A DNA stretch of 64,000 nucleotides, taken from contig NW_005179128.1 in NCBI RefSeq assembly GCF_000350225.1, positions 84,153 through 148,152 of the forward strand, read 5' to 3'. How positions within the stretch are numbered: the first letter of the stretch is position 1; the number at the start of each line of letters is the position of its first letter. This stretch comes from Chondrus crispus (lineage: Eukaryota > Rhodophyta > Florideophyceae > Gigartinales > Gigartinaceae). The position numbers and the translations under genes are program-made. A model generated the notes under the pieces. That model was given only the letters and a program-made list of their open reading frames with translations. It was not told the DNA's origin and made no database searches. Positions 43,460 to 54,800 of the stretch are shown in pieces.

Positions 43460-44166
43460 GCAACTCCGCCGGATGACCGCAAGGGTAAACCTCGCAAGTT
43501 CGAGACCGAGACTCGCGAGAGCGAGAGAGACGGGACTTGTCGGTTCGCAGGTCGGAGGGCATCCGCCCTCTTCCCCCGAGTAGGAAATTCTCGTATACAC
43601 GACGTCGGGATTCGCTGAGGAAAAGGGAAGGGGTCGCATTATTAACCCCCGTTAAGGTGAGGCGTAGACCACCTCCCCGGGAGGATACAAGGTCTCGCTC
43701 GCTCGAGGAGGGCAGCCAAGCAAGACGCTCGGGGATCGCAAGGCAAGACCCGGCGACCGACTCCCTGATTCGCGCCAGGGGGAGGACAGGACAGGCCAAG
43801 ACGAAGGTATGCCAAGTGAGGTCGGAATGAGACTCACCGACGTGAGAAAAATAGAACTCGCCAACTCAAGGCGGATTTCCCTCTACGCCACGTGTACAGC
43901 GTTGAGAGGGTGTACCGCGCGCTCGTCCGCACGTCGGAATCTAGCGGCTTTCCCTCATGTAACGAGGTTTATTCAGGATCTCGGTCCCCACTTCCGTGGG
44001 GCGAGTTAGACTACCTCGCAGGTTCGAGGCCTGGCACTAAATGACTCGACCATCGAGGGACTATTACTCGCTCTCTCGAGGGCGTAACTCGACAATCGAG
44101 GGACTATTACTCGCACTTTCGAGGGCGTAACTCGCATATGGAGGACTACAGCGACGCGTACGCGGG
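43460..44166. other. Intergenic, with 43-bp tandem repeat
   Basis: No gene is recognised. The part 43460-43830 is purine-rich on the plus strand with many GAG and GCGAGA runs. At 44044-44135 a 43-bp unit (CTCGAC, CGAGGGACTATTACTCGC, CGAGGGCGTAA) is repeated twice with a third start. It lies just downstream of the minus-strand unknown gene. Confidence 0.5.
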
Positions 44167-45752
44167 CTAGACCTCTTCCACGTAGTCCCCGACTTCCTCC
44201 TCCGGCAGCGCCTCGCGAGGCTCGCCAGGAGTTACACCGCCCTCCTTCTCCGTTGTAGGGGAAGCAGAGGTCCCCTTCTCGACGACCCTGTTGGAATTGC
44301 CCTCCGCCACAACGCGTAGGGGCGTCTCCCTCGCCGGGGAGACGGCCGCTGAGGCCGACGCGCTCCGCGCGAGGTGCCACGGCGCCCTCTTCTGCACCGC
44401 CCTCCGCCACAAGGCGACGTACCGCAGCCACCATCCGCGGGTTGCGCAGGAGCACCCGCAAGTCCGCCTCCGAAAACTCCGTCGGATGGCGTCCCTCCCC
44501 GACCGGGGGCCCCTACGCGCGTCCCGGTCGCCTCACCTTCGGCCATCATAACATCCGCCGAAGTTCCACGCTCGCCGTGTTTGGCCCTCACCCGCACGGG
44601 CTCTCGAGCCCCGCGTTCGGGATCGCCCCCGGGAGTCTCCTCCCGGACTCGTACGCGCGTGCTTCCGACACCACCCCCAGTGGCCTGCTCCGGTCGCCCG
44701 CACATCAGCTCGGGCTGGGTGACGTCCAAGGTCCCGGCCGCGATACGAACCCAGTTGCCCGTTAGCGGGGTGCCGGCATCATACCTCCGACCTGGGGAGT
44801 GATTCCTCACGCGATGATTGTCATAATGGTGCCCTTGGTTATACGGAACCCGAGGCCAGTCAACACTGTCGTGGATGTCCAACAGGGCGAGTAGACGCTC
44901 CTGTAGCGCCGCCGACCCCAGCACCCTCGTCAGGTCGAGCCTCCGCAACCACTCCACCACGGCCGTAGGGAGGACATACAGGCGCCCATCATACGTGGAC
45001 CAGATGAAGCGCTTGGCTATAATCGCGATCCACTCACTCGGGAACACCATCCATTTTGGCGACTGAGGATCTTCCATCATGCCGAGGCCATAGTACACTA
45101 GGCACGGAGGGAGCTCAGCTATGAAGTCCGCCGGGACTTCATACTGATCAAACCACGTTGGTACCTCGGGGTACCGAGTGTGCAACGTCTCTCGCTCGAA
45201 CGAGGTTACCTCGACCCACTCATAGGCGATGAATACCCCCATTCGGTTTCTCATACGACGCTCGAATTTCAGCTTCCCATGCATCACGGGATCTCGCCGC
45301 CTCTCCAAATCGACGTCATAGCCGGGGGCCATCAACGGAGTGTCCCAGGCCATCAACGAGACTGAGGGTACCTCCTCCCTATCGCGGAGACCCTCCATTA
45401 CCCGCCGTAAATTGGCGACATAACCCCGGTCCGCCTTCGACCTGTACGCCCACGTGTCGAGCCCCCACGCTCGCGGGACCAACCGATTACACGGCGTACG
45501 GCGAATGCGCTGCCGGAGAAAACTCACGAACGCTTCACGCGACTCGGCGTCCGTCCGCCGAAACTCGGGGCGCAATAATTCCCTCTCCACGACCAATCGG
45601 TGGGTAAAATCGCGGGAGAACACGGCTTGCAAACTAAGGCCACCCGGGAGCTCGCCCGACGCAGTGGCGTACGTACGGACTAGCTCCAGATCTCGCAGAC
45701 CCTCCACCGAGAGGAAGGGAGCCCTCTCGAACAGGAGGGGGGCGTCGCTCAT
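44167..45752 (-). pseudogene. Unknown protein family, member 1
   Basis: From ATG 45752 (context GAACCATGAGC) a minus-strand frame of about 506 codons runs to 44232. I do not recognise the family. About the first 325 residues look like a folded, Trp/Tyr-rich protein: DTWAYRS, KFERRMRNRMGVFIAYEW, VPTWFDQYEV, WMVFPSEW, a YDGRLYVLP segment and LLALLDIHDS. The matching positions recur in member 2 on the opposite strand. After about residue 360 it becomes Gly/Arg-rich and probably leaves its true frame. A better continuation lies in another frame near 44460 (DLRVLLRNPRMVAAVRRLV), and the frame at 44412-44167 ends in an acidic tail (EEEVGDYVEEV). No retroelement domain, zinc knuckle, signal peptide or membrane segment is evident. 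It is either a decayed gene or one with introns. Confidence 0.55.
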
Positions 45753-46500
45753 GGTTCGCCCCCACAACTCGCTCGGTCGAGGCCACACTCCGCCATCTCG
45801 GGCGTATATCCCCGCTTACATGGGGCCCTGCATCGGACACCAGCTGACTATACTCGCCGGCTACACTCGCGAGGCGTACGAACACACTCGACCACCCCGT
45901 AGTCGGAACACCTTCCGCTCCGCCGACGGGTCATATCGGGCTTAGACCCGGGACACTTACGCCACTTGGCGGAAATCGATTCGGTCATCTGCCCGGGGTG
46001 CTGTACGCCACTTGGCGGAAATCAATTCGGGCATCCACCCGAGATACTGTACGCCACTAGGCGGAAATCAGGGCGGTCATCGACCGGGATACTGTACGCA
46101 TGCTTAGCGAAATCGCCGGAAATACAGTTCGCGGGGACGCTCTACTCTGAGAGGGGGGCTATGTAGTGCACTGTTACGCCTCCCTCACTCGCGAGGCATA
46201 CGCGGGATGCCACCCTCCCGGGTGCGCATCCCACGTGTTACCCACGTATGATCGTGTACATGTACCACGTGTAATCGTGTAACTACCCACCCAGGCATGG
46301 CCGGGTGTAAGCCCTGTCGAAGTACGGACAGTCTGCCACTCCACGTCTAGGCGTGTCGATTCCCACGTGTAGGCGGGTATCATAACCCTATACAGGGGGA
46401 ATTGCGTACTGTACAGCGCTGAGGCTGGTACGCCGGTAATTATTGCCGTGTTCTAATTAATTAATTAATAATAATAATTATTATTATTACGACGTCGACT
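45753..46500. other. Divergent upstream region with 45-bp repeats
   Basis: This lies between the two head-to-head unknown genes. At 45959-46100 a 45-46-bp unit starting TACGCCACTTGGCGGAAATC is present three times plus a partial. A cluster of CACGTGT/GTGTACATG motifs is at 46230-46280, and an A/T stretch of TAAT/ATT units is at 46453-46488. The inverted repeat GTCGACTA/TAGTCGAC surrounds the TATA box (46494-46512). It likely carries promoters for both genes. Confidence 0.5.
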
Positions 46501-46501
46501 A

Positions 46502-46530
46502 GTATATAGTCGACGCTCGACCCTAAGTAA
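46502..46530 (+). promoter_or_regulatory. Possible promoter of member 2: TATATA ... AGTAAA
   Basis: TATATA at 46502 is followed by AGTAAA at 46525 (23 nt). This is the same pair of motifs as in the LTRs but with shorter spacing. It lies about 310 bp before the recognisable coding region of member 2. Confidence 0.4.
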
Positions 46531-46810
46531 AGAAGACACGAAGCTTTGGGTCTACAACTCGGGTTTCTGGAACGGAGTCGTAGCCTCGCGTCGGTCCCCG
46601 TCCCACGACGGTACCCTGCGAGCCATCTACGTCCCGATTCCCTCCTGTCTCTACCGCGCGCGTCGTCCCGCTACGCTGGGCTCTCCGCGCGACAGCTGTC
46701 CCTACCGCTCCGCCCCTCCTGGGCTCTGTTTTCCCTCTTTTTCCCTTACTTCCCCTACTGCGCTTCGCGCCCGGCCCCGTACCGGTCCCTTACGGGTGGT
46801 CTCCCGATAA

Positions 46811-48230
46811 ACCCCTACACGCGCCCCCCGAACGCGCGCGCTCTCCCAGAGGGGGATCCCACCCTTCCCCCTCAGTGCACGACATGACCTCCATTTAACC
46901 GACACCCATATTCCTCTTTCCTTCGGCTGCGACACGTGGAGATTCCGCACGGAGGGGGAACGCCATTATCTTGACAGCCTCCTCAGTTGGACCCAGGGTG
47001 ACCCCGTACTGGAAGCGAACCGCTTATGGCATAACCAATTGACAGTGACGAATGACGCCATGTCGTGGACGCGTGCGATTCTCCCTGTTAATTTCCGGCG
47101 CATGAAACGCGGGAACCTCTTCTTCTTCCAACACACCGTTCGGTACGAGCGCAAAATGAGGTCGGACACAGGATACTTCCTGGCATACCAAATGATCGAG
47201 GCGGGGGAGATCGCGCGGTCACACTACGTCAACCGATACCAGCAGCTTCCCTCATGGTGGGGTCAGTTTGAAGTCTGCCAAGGATTTTGGTCGGAATTGG
47301 TCCCCATCCTCACATACTTCGGCAGCCACCTGAACGACTTCCGACACGGGTTGTGGGTTGTCTTCATGACCGAGTGGTGCGTGAAGATCTCTGGCACCCT
47401 GCTTTGGGAGGCGTATGATTGTTGGCGTCTGTGGTACCTTCCCCCGAAGCTCGTTGAGCTCATGTGCCTTCTGGATTACACTGTCCCCCTGGGTGGCGCC
47501 GACACCGACCTCGAGCTGCACTCGCTGCTCGACAAGATTAGGCAGATCGACTGCGACAGCCTTCCCCCTCACAACTCTTCCCGCTCCTTCGCAAAGCGAC
47601 GTCCCTCCTTTTCTCCCGGACGTAGTCACAGCGCGGCGGGCGACTTCGTCTGGGTTGACCCCTGGACGCCGACGTTGTGCTCGTCCTCAGAAGCTCGACT
47701 GAGTCGACAGTTCGGGAATCAAATCCCCATCCCCGACGCGGTTCCGAGCGAGGCGTGGACCCTCGTGCAGAGAGCGTGTGCTCTCGACCGTCCGGCCCTT
47801 CGTCTCCTCGTTCCGCGGTCCAACCTTCCACGCCGGACGTACAGTCCCCAACGCCTTGTCTCACCGAGCCGTCTTTGCCTGCAATTCCACCTCAGCCGGC
47901 TCGTTCACTGCCACGCCCCCCTCCGGTGTGTCCATCCACACGCGAAAGTCCTCCTCGCGTCGTGTTTCCCTCAACAAACTCAACGGAAACCCTATCAGTC
48001 CGGGAAGTGCCGCCGTCTGACGTGGGTCCGACCCCACGTCAGATTTCCCCTGTACGTGAGGAACCTTAGCTCCCCCGTCATCCTCAATTCCTAAAGAAAA
48101 CAGCGCCGCTGGCGTCTATCATCGCATTCTTCGCGCTCACGGCGTGGAGGTAGAGGCCCTTCGGGGTGCAACTCTGGAGCACCTACGAGTCCTAGCCCGG
48201 CTGATTACATCTCTGCCGAAGGAAGGATCC
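46811..48230 (+). pseudogene. Unknown protein family, member 2
   Basis: The plus-strand frame is open from 46811 to 48094, with the first ATG at 47060. Similarity to member 1 begins before that ATG (CDTWRFRTEGERHYLDSLL against LDTWAYRSKADRGYVANLR) and runs through RYERKMRSDTGYFLAYQM, LPSWWGQFEV, WVVFMTEW, a YDCWRLWYLP segment and SPGR. The true start is therefore upstream: in another exon, or lost with a stop at 46808. The frame appears to shift near 47700 into a Pro/Ser-rich frame (to 48069) and again near 48065. The last part (LEHLRVLARLITSL, ending about 48230) resembles the end of member 1. Function is unknown. The strand is opposite to member 1 and the two genes diverge. Confidence 0.55.
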
Positions 48231-50189
48231 TCCGGTGTTCCGCTCCCTTGATCTGCCATCTGCGGGGGACCCCTCATGTCCATCTTCACCTCCGTTCCCC
48301 TTTAGGATTAATAAAAGGTGAATCCTCTGCGTATCTGTCGTCCCTTTGCATTCCCCCTCTTCATAAGCATCCCTTTTCCCATCGTCGAGCAGGCCGCGTA
48401 CAAAACGGCCCTCGGTTACCTCCTCTTTTACGGTCGAGCTCCTGTTTCTATTCCCGCCTTTCCTTCTCTTCAGTGCCTCCTCTTTCTTGTGCCTTGCGGA
48501 GCCAGGTGTCGGGTCAGGGCATTATTTTCACTCCTTAGATTTCTTGCCCTCGCCTGCCTCCTCTCCCTACTGTCTCTCTCCTCTTTCTCTGTGAAATCAT
48601 CGCCACACTGTCCTTGCGGAGCCCTTGTGAGAAGCAATTCATTGTCGACGTATTGCGGCGGCGTCGTCGAGGCATAAGCCTTGCCGGGTTTAAGTAGCGT
48701 GCACGAAGTGTACACGTGGACAAGTGTCCTGATTGATCCTGAGCCCGTGGTCCAAATCTGGACGACATGTGCCTCCTTTTGTTACGGTTCTGGCGTGAGC
48801 TCTACGCTTAGGAAAATTCCTAGCCTCTTTTTCCTTCTTATTCGAGCTGTGCGGAGAGGGGTCTCTTCGTTTCCACTCTTGATCGAACTGTACTTCGCCC
48901 CTGGCGACCCTTATCGCCGATGGCGAGAGGCGGAGTGCGGCGAACGCACTCCTTTGCTCTCCAGTTTTCGATCCGTAGTCACGCAACAACACAAAAAATC
49001 AACAGGTCTTCCAACACGATCGAAACTTGATCCCCTTCGTCGTTCTCAGCCCGGGCGCCTCCCGCGTGCACGAATTTTAACTGCAAGTCGTGAAGCGTGA
49101 TCCTAGCTATCCTCTTCCAGCTCGGCACTCCTTCCTTCTCTTCTGCCAACTTCCTTCTCTTTTCCCGATTTGCATCCCCGAATTCCCCCTCTTTATCTCG
49201 CAGCTATTTCTCTAGCTGCGACGTAACCCTCCATCAAAGACGAATCGTCTTCCCAAAGCAACGCGGCTCTGGCCTCTTCGCCTGGGCGGTCGCCTCCTCT
49301 TCGTCCATTTTTTTCCTCCTCTTTTCTCATACGCCCCGTCGCCGCGGTCGCATCTCCTCATATCCATTCCCTTCTCTTGCCCTTCTCTTTTTCTCATCCT
49401 TTCCCAACTCAGTCTCACCTGGCTCCTTGTCATTGTGACGACGCCACACGGCCTCGGCAATTCGTTTGCGAAGCTCATTATTGTTGACTTCTGAGAGACG
49501 CCGGTGAGTTCGGGATTTCACAAAGAAAATAAAAATGAATCATTGCCGCGTTCGGTCACTCAGTCAAGCTCGCCGAGAGCAGACGACAACAAAATTTTGG
49601 GGTGCACTGTATAGTTCCTCCAAGGTAAAATGTCCAATTCACCCTTCATCTCCTCCGACGGTCTCATAGCGTCCAGCGCAATTGGTTCCTTCACACATTC
49701 CTTCTCACTTTCGTCCCGGCCTGCACTGACAGCCCCACACACGGTATAACTCTGGAAAGAGAGAAACAAAGTAGGCCGTTGTACGTTTAGCTCGCGTAAC
49801 CTTGAGTCCTTAGAGAGCACCAATAAAATTTCTCTTCCGAATGTTCCCTTGACTTCGACTCAGTAGCATAGTCCCGTCAAAAAAAGGAAAAAATTTTAAG
49901 TCGACGCCGGCGAGTGCGGTGAAGGGTACAGTGCTTTGCAAGACCTGAAACAGTATGGGAGTAGTCGGTGCCATTCCCTTAGTTCTTCCCTCGGCTCTAT
50001 GTTACCCTCTCTTTGCTTGTGTCTCGAGATGTGTCATGCGCGGATGCCTAGTAGGGCACAGGAGCGATCCGACTTTCTCGATTCTTCCATGGTCCTCCTC
50101 TTGTCCCCAGAAAGGACGGAAAAGTAAAAAGGTAGCAAGTTAGGAAAAGGTAAGGAGGGGAGCAGCATGATAATTCACTCGGGGTGTGA
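48231..50189. other. No gene recognised
   Basis: Pyrimidine-rich on the plus strand in many places (49120-49420 is largely C/T). A frame at 48318-48677 is hydrophobic, but it starts at a non-ATG codon and lies in C/T-rich DNA that forces Leu/Ser/Phe codons. An ACACGTG motif cluster lies at 48705-48725. No similarity to the downstream region of H is seen, so the 3' edge of gypsy G may lie near 50190, or its 3' LTR is lost. Confidence 0.4.
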
Positions 50190-50383
50190 ACGAAAATGTG
50201 AACTAGACGTCTGTCGTCGTTACAGGAAGCAGCCGGGTCGTCAGCAAAAGGCTCATCGAGTGATGATAAAAATATCACAATTCGTTTCCCATCTCTCTTT
50301 TGTTGTTCTTTTCCTCTTGTGCTCCGCGGACGTGAACACGGAAGTCGGCGCACGTGAATAGTCGCGGGGTAAGGGTAGGTCAT
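50048..50383 (-). CDS. Post-pol short frame of gypsy G (conserved in H)
   Basis: From ATG 50383 on the minus strand 111 codons are open. The first 44 match the frame at 62257 in H: both start MTYP and share PCSRPRST and GKRIVIFLSSLDE. Of 44 codons, 34 encode the same residue. Base differences fall 15 at third, 6 at first and 3 at second codon positions, the pattern of a protein-coding frame under constraint. It lies about 1.5 kb after the chromodomain end of pol. The tail after residue 44 is not shared and may be a chance extension. Function unknown. The high basic content (Arg/Lys) is the only visible property. Confidence 0.4.
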   Translation of the reverse strand: MTYPYPATIHVRRLPCSRPRSTRGKEQQKRDGKRIVIFLSSLDEPFADDPAASCNDDRRLVHIFVHTPSELSCCSPPYLFLTCYLFTFPSFLGTRGGPWKNRESRIAPVPY

Positions 50384-51879
50384 CAAAAAGTACTGAATCG
50401 ATCTTCGTCGTACTGGGGTACCTCCCCAGGCGTGCAGTGACAGTCACTTGGACATCGTCATTCGGGATTACCTCCCTCGATCTCTTACACAGCAAGTTTT
50501 GCCTCCAAACCTCCAGTCGTTCTGGTCTTCTTTCCGCTGGCAAATCCCCAATTTCGCTCTCTTTCTGAGCTTGACAGCTCTAGCTGCTGTTAGCAATGCC
50601 GTTGGTAGTAGAACAGGGTAGCTGGCGGCTAGGCAGTTTCGTGGGAGTGGATTCTCATGACGAGCGCGATCTTTGGTTGCCGAGTTAACTTCGGTCCCTC
50701 GGGCTCCTCTCCGTTCGCGTGTACAGTGGAGCCCTCATGGTAGAAAGACGAAACATCGTGGCGTGACGCCTTTGTGTGACGAGAAACAAAGCAAAAGAAC
50801 TCGTTCTCCTTCTCGGTGTGCACACCGCATGGTTCTTCGATGGCGATCGTCGGGTCGCCGCTATGACTTGGTCTGGGGACCTTGATGGACTAACGTCGAA
50901 AATCTTGTTCGTCGTCGTTCGCGAAGCAGGGTTCGCGTTCTGTACGTCACAAAACAAAAATAAATACACAAACAATATCAAAAACAAAAGAAAGGAAAAG
51001 GTTTTGGTGGCAGGCGGGTAAGTAGGTAGTTCGTGGCGCAGGTCAAGTGTGGGCGGGACGAAACCCCTCCGTGCCCCCGTGATAACACATTAGTGTCCCC
51101 CTTTATGACGAAGTCGATGGGTAGATATGACGCGTAACATGCGAGCTCGTGACGCTGTGTTGCCATCGGCAGGAGTCTTCTGCCTTCTTCGATCGACTCA
51201 GAAAGGGGACGGATGTCCTCAGCCCTTGTACGTGGCAGTGCAGTTGCCCGTAGTGTCGGCGTGTCAGGGCGGTCATGGTCATTGTGGAATCATCTTGTCG
51301 CTCATCGAGCGGACTGTAGGCGCTGCAAGTGAACCGGGAAAGTGCCCTTGGGTGCGATCGGTCGTGGCCTCGCCTGTGGCAAGTCTTGAGTGTGTATGCG
51401 GTCGGTGTGAAAATTGCCAACAACATTTCGTACAAGTGCGGGCAATTCCTTGAATTATAGTTAATTTTTTCGGAGACTGGCTGGAGCTCCGTCTACGACT
51501 TATACCGATCGTTTGACAGCCCACCGGCGGCCCATCCATGTTTTTGAATTAAATTACGCTTCACTGGTGCGGACCGCTGATTCAAACGTCATTCCTTCTC
51601 TGTCCGTTGATGACGCGTGGGGGTGATCCTGTAGACTCCGTGCCTCCTCAGGGCATCCCCTATCTCTCTAATGCGTTGAACACGAATCGCGTATCCGCTC
51701 CATCCTTTAACTGGACTCCGCCCTTTGCTTTTCTGGCACGCCTCACTCTGACTTTCCCCCTTCGCACTTCCGCCCTCTCCATCTTCTCGCGTTTCCAGAC
51801 TCTTGTGAGCACCACTCTTCCCTGTCTTCGCGCCGCGTCTCAAAGTACCAATTCGAACTTGACGACATCCCAACGGGTG

Positions 51880-54800
51880 TTACCCTGCTTGGGCGCGTCC
51901 GACTTGCGGCGGCAAGGAGAACTTCTTCCTTCGGAAATATCTCACCACGGCGCTGCGCGGTAATTGCGCGACTGGTTCCAACGTCGCGTCCTTCGTCTCA
52001 TATCCATACCATTTCACCCTGACGACTAATTCCTCATCTTGATACCCGTGATCGATGATCTTTTCTATCACGTACTCGGCATTCTCATTTTCTTCCTCAC
52101 GTCCTGGTTTACTTTCTACCCCCTCCTGAAGATTCTCCAACTCCTCCAACTCTTCTGAGTTAGTTGTCCTCCGTAAGTCTTGCGGTATCTCCGCTGACTG
52201 GTTTCGACTGACAACATCTTCTTCGTCCCCTAACATCTGCGCTCGCGTGGGAGAACCTTCCTCACTCTCCATCGCGTCGCGTTCTTGATTTCCCTCACGT
52301 CCGCTGAGGAACTGTAGAGCCTGTCGTAGGCCTGATATCGGCCTGTAATCCATGGGACTAGGGGCTAATTCGACTCTATCTCGCAACACGCGCTCTTCTT
52401 GGTCACCTATGGCGATGACAACCCTGTTCTTATCCGATTTCTTGACTGCATACGGTCCCGTGGCAACTTGGGCCAGCTTGTGTCTAGGTTCTGTTGCGGT
52501 CCCCTGTTCCTTCCGGAGGAAAACGTAGGATCCTGAAGGGATGTCATACTTCGGCTTGAGAAGCCTTGCGTCAAAGTTTCGCTTGTATCGCGCTTGTTCT
52601 TTTCGCAGGCTCTTATCAGCGCCTTTCATCAGGCTTTCCAACCACGACTTCCATTTCAGGTAATACGCTCGATTCGAGCTAAATCCTTCCAAACTTGGCT
52701 GCGCTTGTAACGCAATGCTTCTCGGCGCCCGAGCTAACACCAGCTCGAAGGGCGCGATGTTCGTAGTTCGATGAACTTGCGTGTTGTATGCGAACGTCAC
52801 AGCGTCGCTAAATAGGTCCCAGTCCTTGTGATGCTCTCCAACATTTTTTCGCAACGCGGAAGTCAGCATGCGGTTAAACCTCTCAACTTGGCCGTGGGCT
52901 TGCGGGTGGTACGTAGTCGTGAACACATTGCGTATGCCGAGAATTCGACAGACGTTCTGAAAGAACCGGGCCGTGACCTGTGTTCGTTCCATTGTCGGAC
53001 AGCAGCTTGACCGGCGGTCCGTACACGAATACCCAATGATGAACGAAGGCTTGTGCGATGTGCGCATCTGATACCTTCTTCAACGGTACGGTTCGTACCA
53101 GTTTCGAGTATTGATCGCTGATCACGAAAAGGTACCAATTTCCTCGTTTAGTTGTAATTAGCTCGCCGAGGATGTCGATGGCGACAAACTCCAGCGGAGC
53201 TTTGGGCGTGAACAGCTTCATTTCCTTCGTGTTTCTTCTTAACTTCACCCTTTCCCGCGCGCATGCGGCGCAATTCTTCGCGACTGCATAGCAGTCTAGG
53301 GCCATCGTGGGCCAATAAAAAGATCTTCTCAATGTCTTGTAAAGTTTCCTGCCTCCCGGGTGGCCTGCCAACTTTGCGTAGTGGCTCAACCCTAGGACGC
53401 GGTCCCTTAACGATTGTGGTATTACCACTTGTACAAACTCCGCCGCGGTACGGCATAGAGTTCCTTCGAGTTCCTCGGTCTCCGTGCTAAACGTTCTCAC
53501 CTTTCCGGCGTCCATTTCTTCCTTGATGCGGTTGCAGAAGGGGTCAAAGGCTTGCTCGCGAATGAGCTCCTCCGGAGTGACAGTTTGGAATTGATCGAGG
53601 CGATCAGAGGCGGCCCCCCCTCAAGAGCGAGGATGTCGTCTAACGCGTCAGAATTGTCCTCGTCCTCCACTGTACCCTCGGCCGGTTCGGCCATAAAGCA
53701 TGGAATTTCGTCGTCGATTTCGTCGACGGTTTCTCCAGCGGTCCGTAGTCTTGACAGGGCATTAGCTTGGCTGTTAGCCTTGCCCTTCTTGTACTTGATT
53801 TCAAAATAAAATTCCGAGAGGCGGAGCCTCTATCGGATTAATCTCCCGCTGGGGTCGGTTACGTTCATCAACCACCTCAATGAGGCATGGTCGGTATGCA
53901 CAATGAAGTGCTCGCCATATGGATATGGTCTTAAAGTCTGTACGGCCCAAATTACCGCTAGACATTCTTTTTCTGATACATAATAGTTTCTCTCGGCTGC
54001 GGCTAACGTTCTTGAAAAGAACCCGATGGGTTTACGTTGCGCATCCGGATGCGTTTGAAATAATGCAGCGCCGATTTGATAGTCGCTTGCATCGGTGCCT
54101 ACCGAGTATGGTAGGTCCTTCTTCGGCAGCGCCAACACCGGTGGCGCCAAGATAGCGTCTTTGGGCTTATGAAAAGCTTTTTCGCACGGTTCGTCGAATC
54201 CTTCCAACTGGACCGGTTGTCCCTTCTTCAATAGTTGATTGAGCGGATGCGCAATTTTCGCATAATGCGGAACGAATCTGCGGTAGACATTACAAAGTCC
54301 CAAGAAGCTCCTGAGTTGGGTCTGCGTTTGAGGGTACCTCGCTTGTTTCAACGCGGCGGTTCGCGCGGCGTCAACTTCCAATGTACCCGGCCGAACGACA
54401 TGGCCCAGGTACTTGATCTTTTCGACGAAAAATTCGCACTTGCGAAGCTTGAGCTTCGCACCTGCCTTTTCCAATACAGACAATATTTCGTCAACGTGGA
54501 CGATGTGCTCCTCCCATGACTTGCTAAAAATTATGTCATCCAGATACACCAAACAGCATTTCCAACGGAACGGAGAGAGCAGGATATCCATGGCTCTCTG
54601 AAACGTCGCTGGCGCGTTAGTTAGCCCGAAGGGCATTCTTGAAAAACGGTAAAGACCTGAGTGACACGAAAAAGCTGTCTTTTCGCGGTCCGCTTCCGGA
54701 ATGGGCATCTGCCAATACCCTGAAATCGCGTCCAACGCGGAAAAGACCTTGGTGTCTCCCAACGAGTCCAACCACTCATCCATGCGCGGCAAAGGGTACG

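Noticed and set aside
45959..46100. Possible CRISPR-like repeat array
   Set aside because: Units are contiguous and degenerate without unique spacers, and the context is eukaryotic; an ordinary tandem repeat.
46150..46185. TGTAGTGCACTG as a remnant gypsy LTR end
   Set aside because: Only nine bases match the F/G terminus and no second end or LTR interior is found nearby.
48318..48677. Hydrophobic 119-codon frame
   Set aside because: Starts at a non-ATG codon and lies in C/T-rich DNA that forces Leu/Ser/Phe codons; no support from another copy.
50167..50361. Plus-strand frame with signal-peptide-like start, also seen antisense in H
   Set aside because: Differences between the two copies fall mostly on second codon positions in this reading, which means the opposite strand carries the constrained frame.
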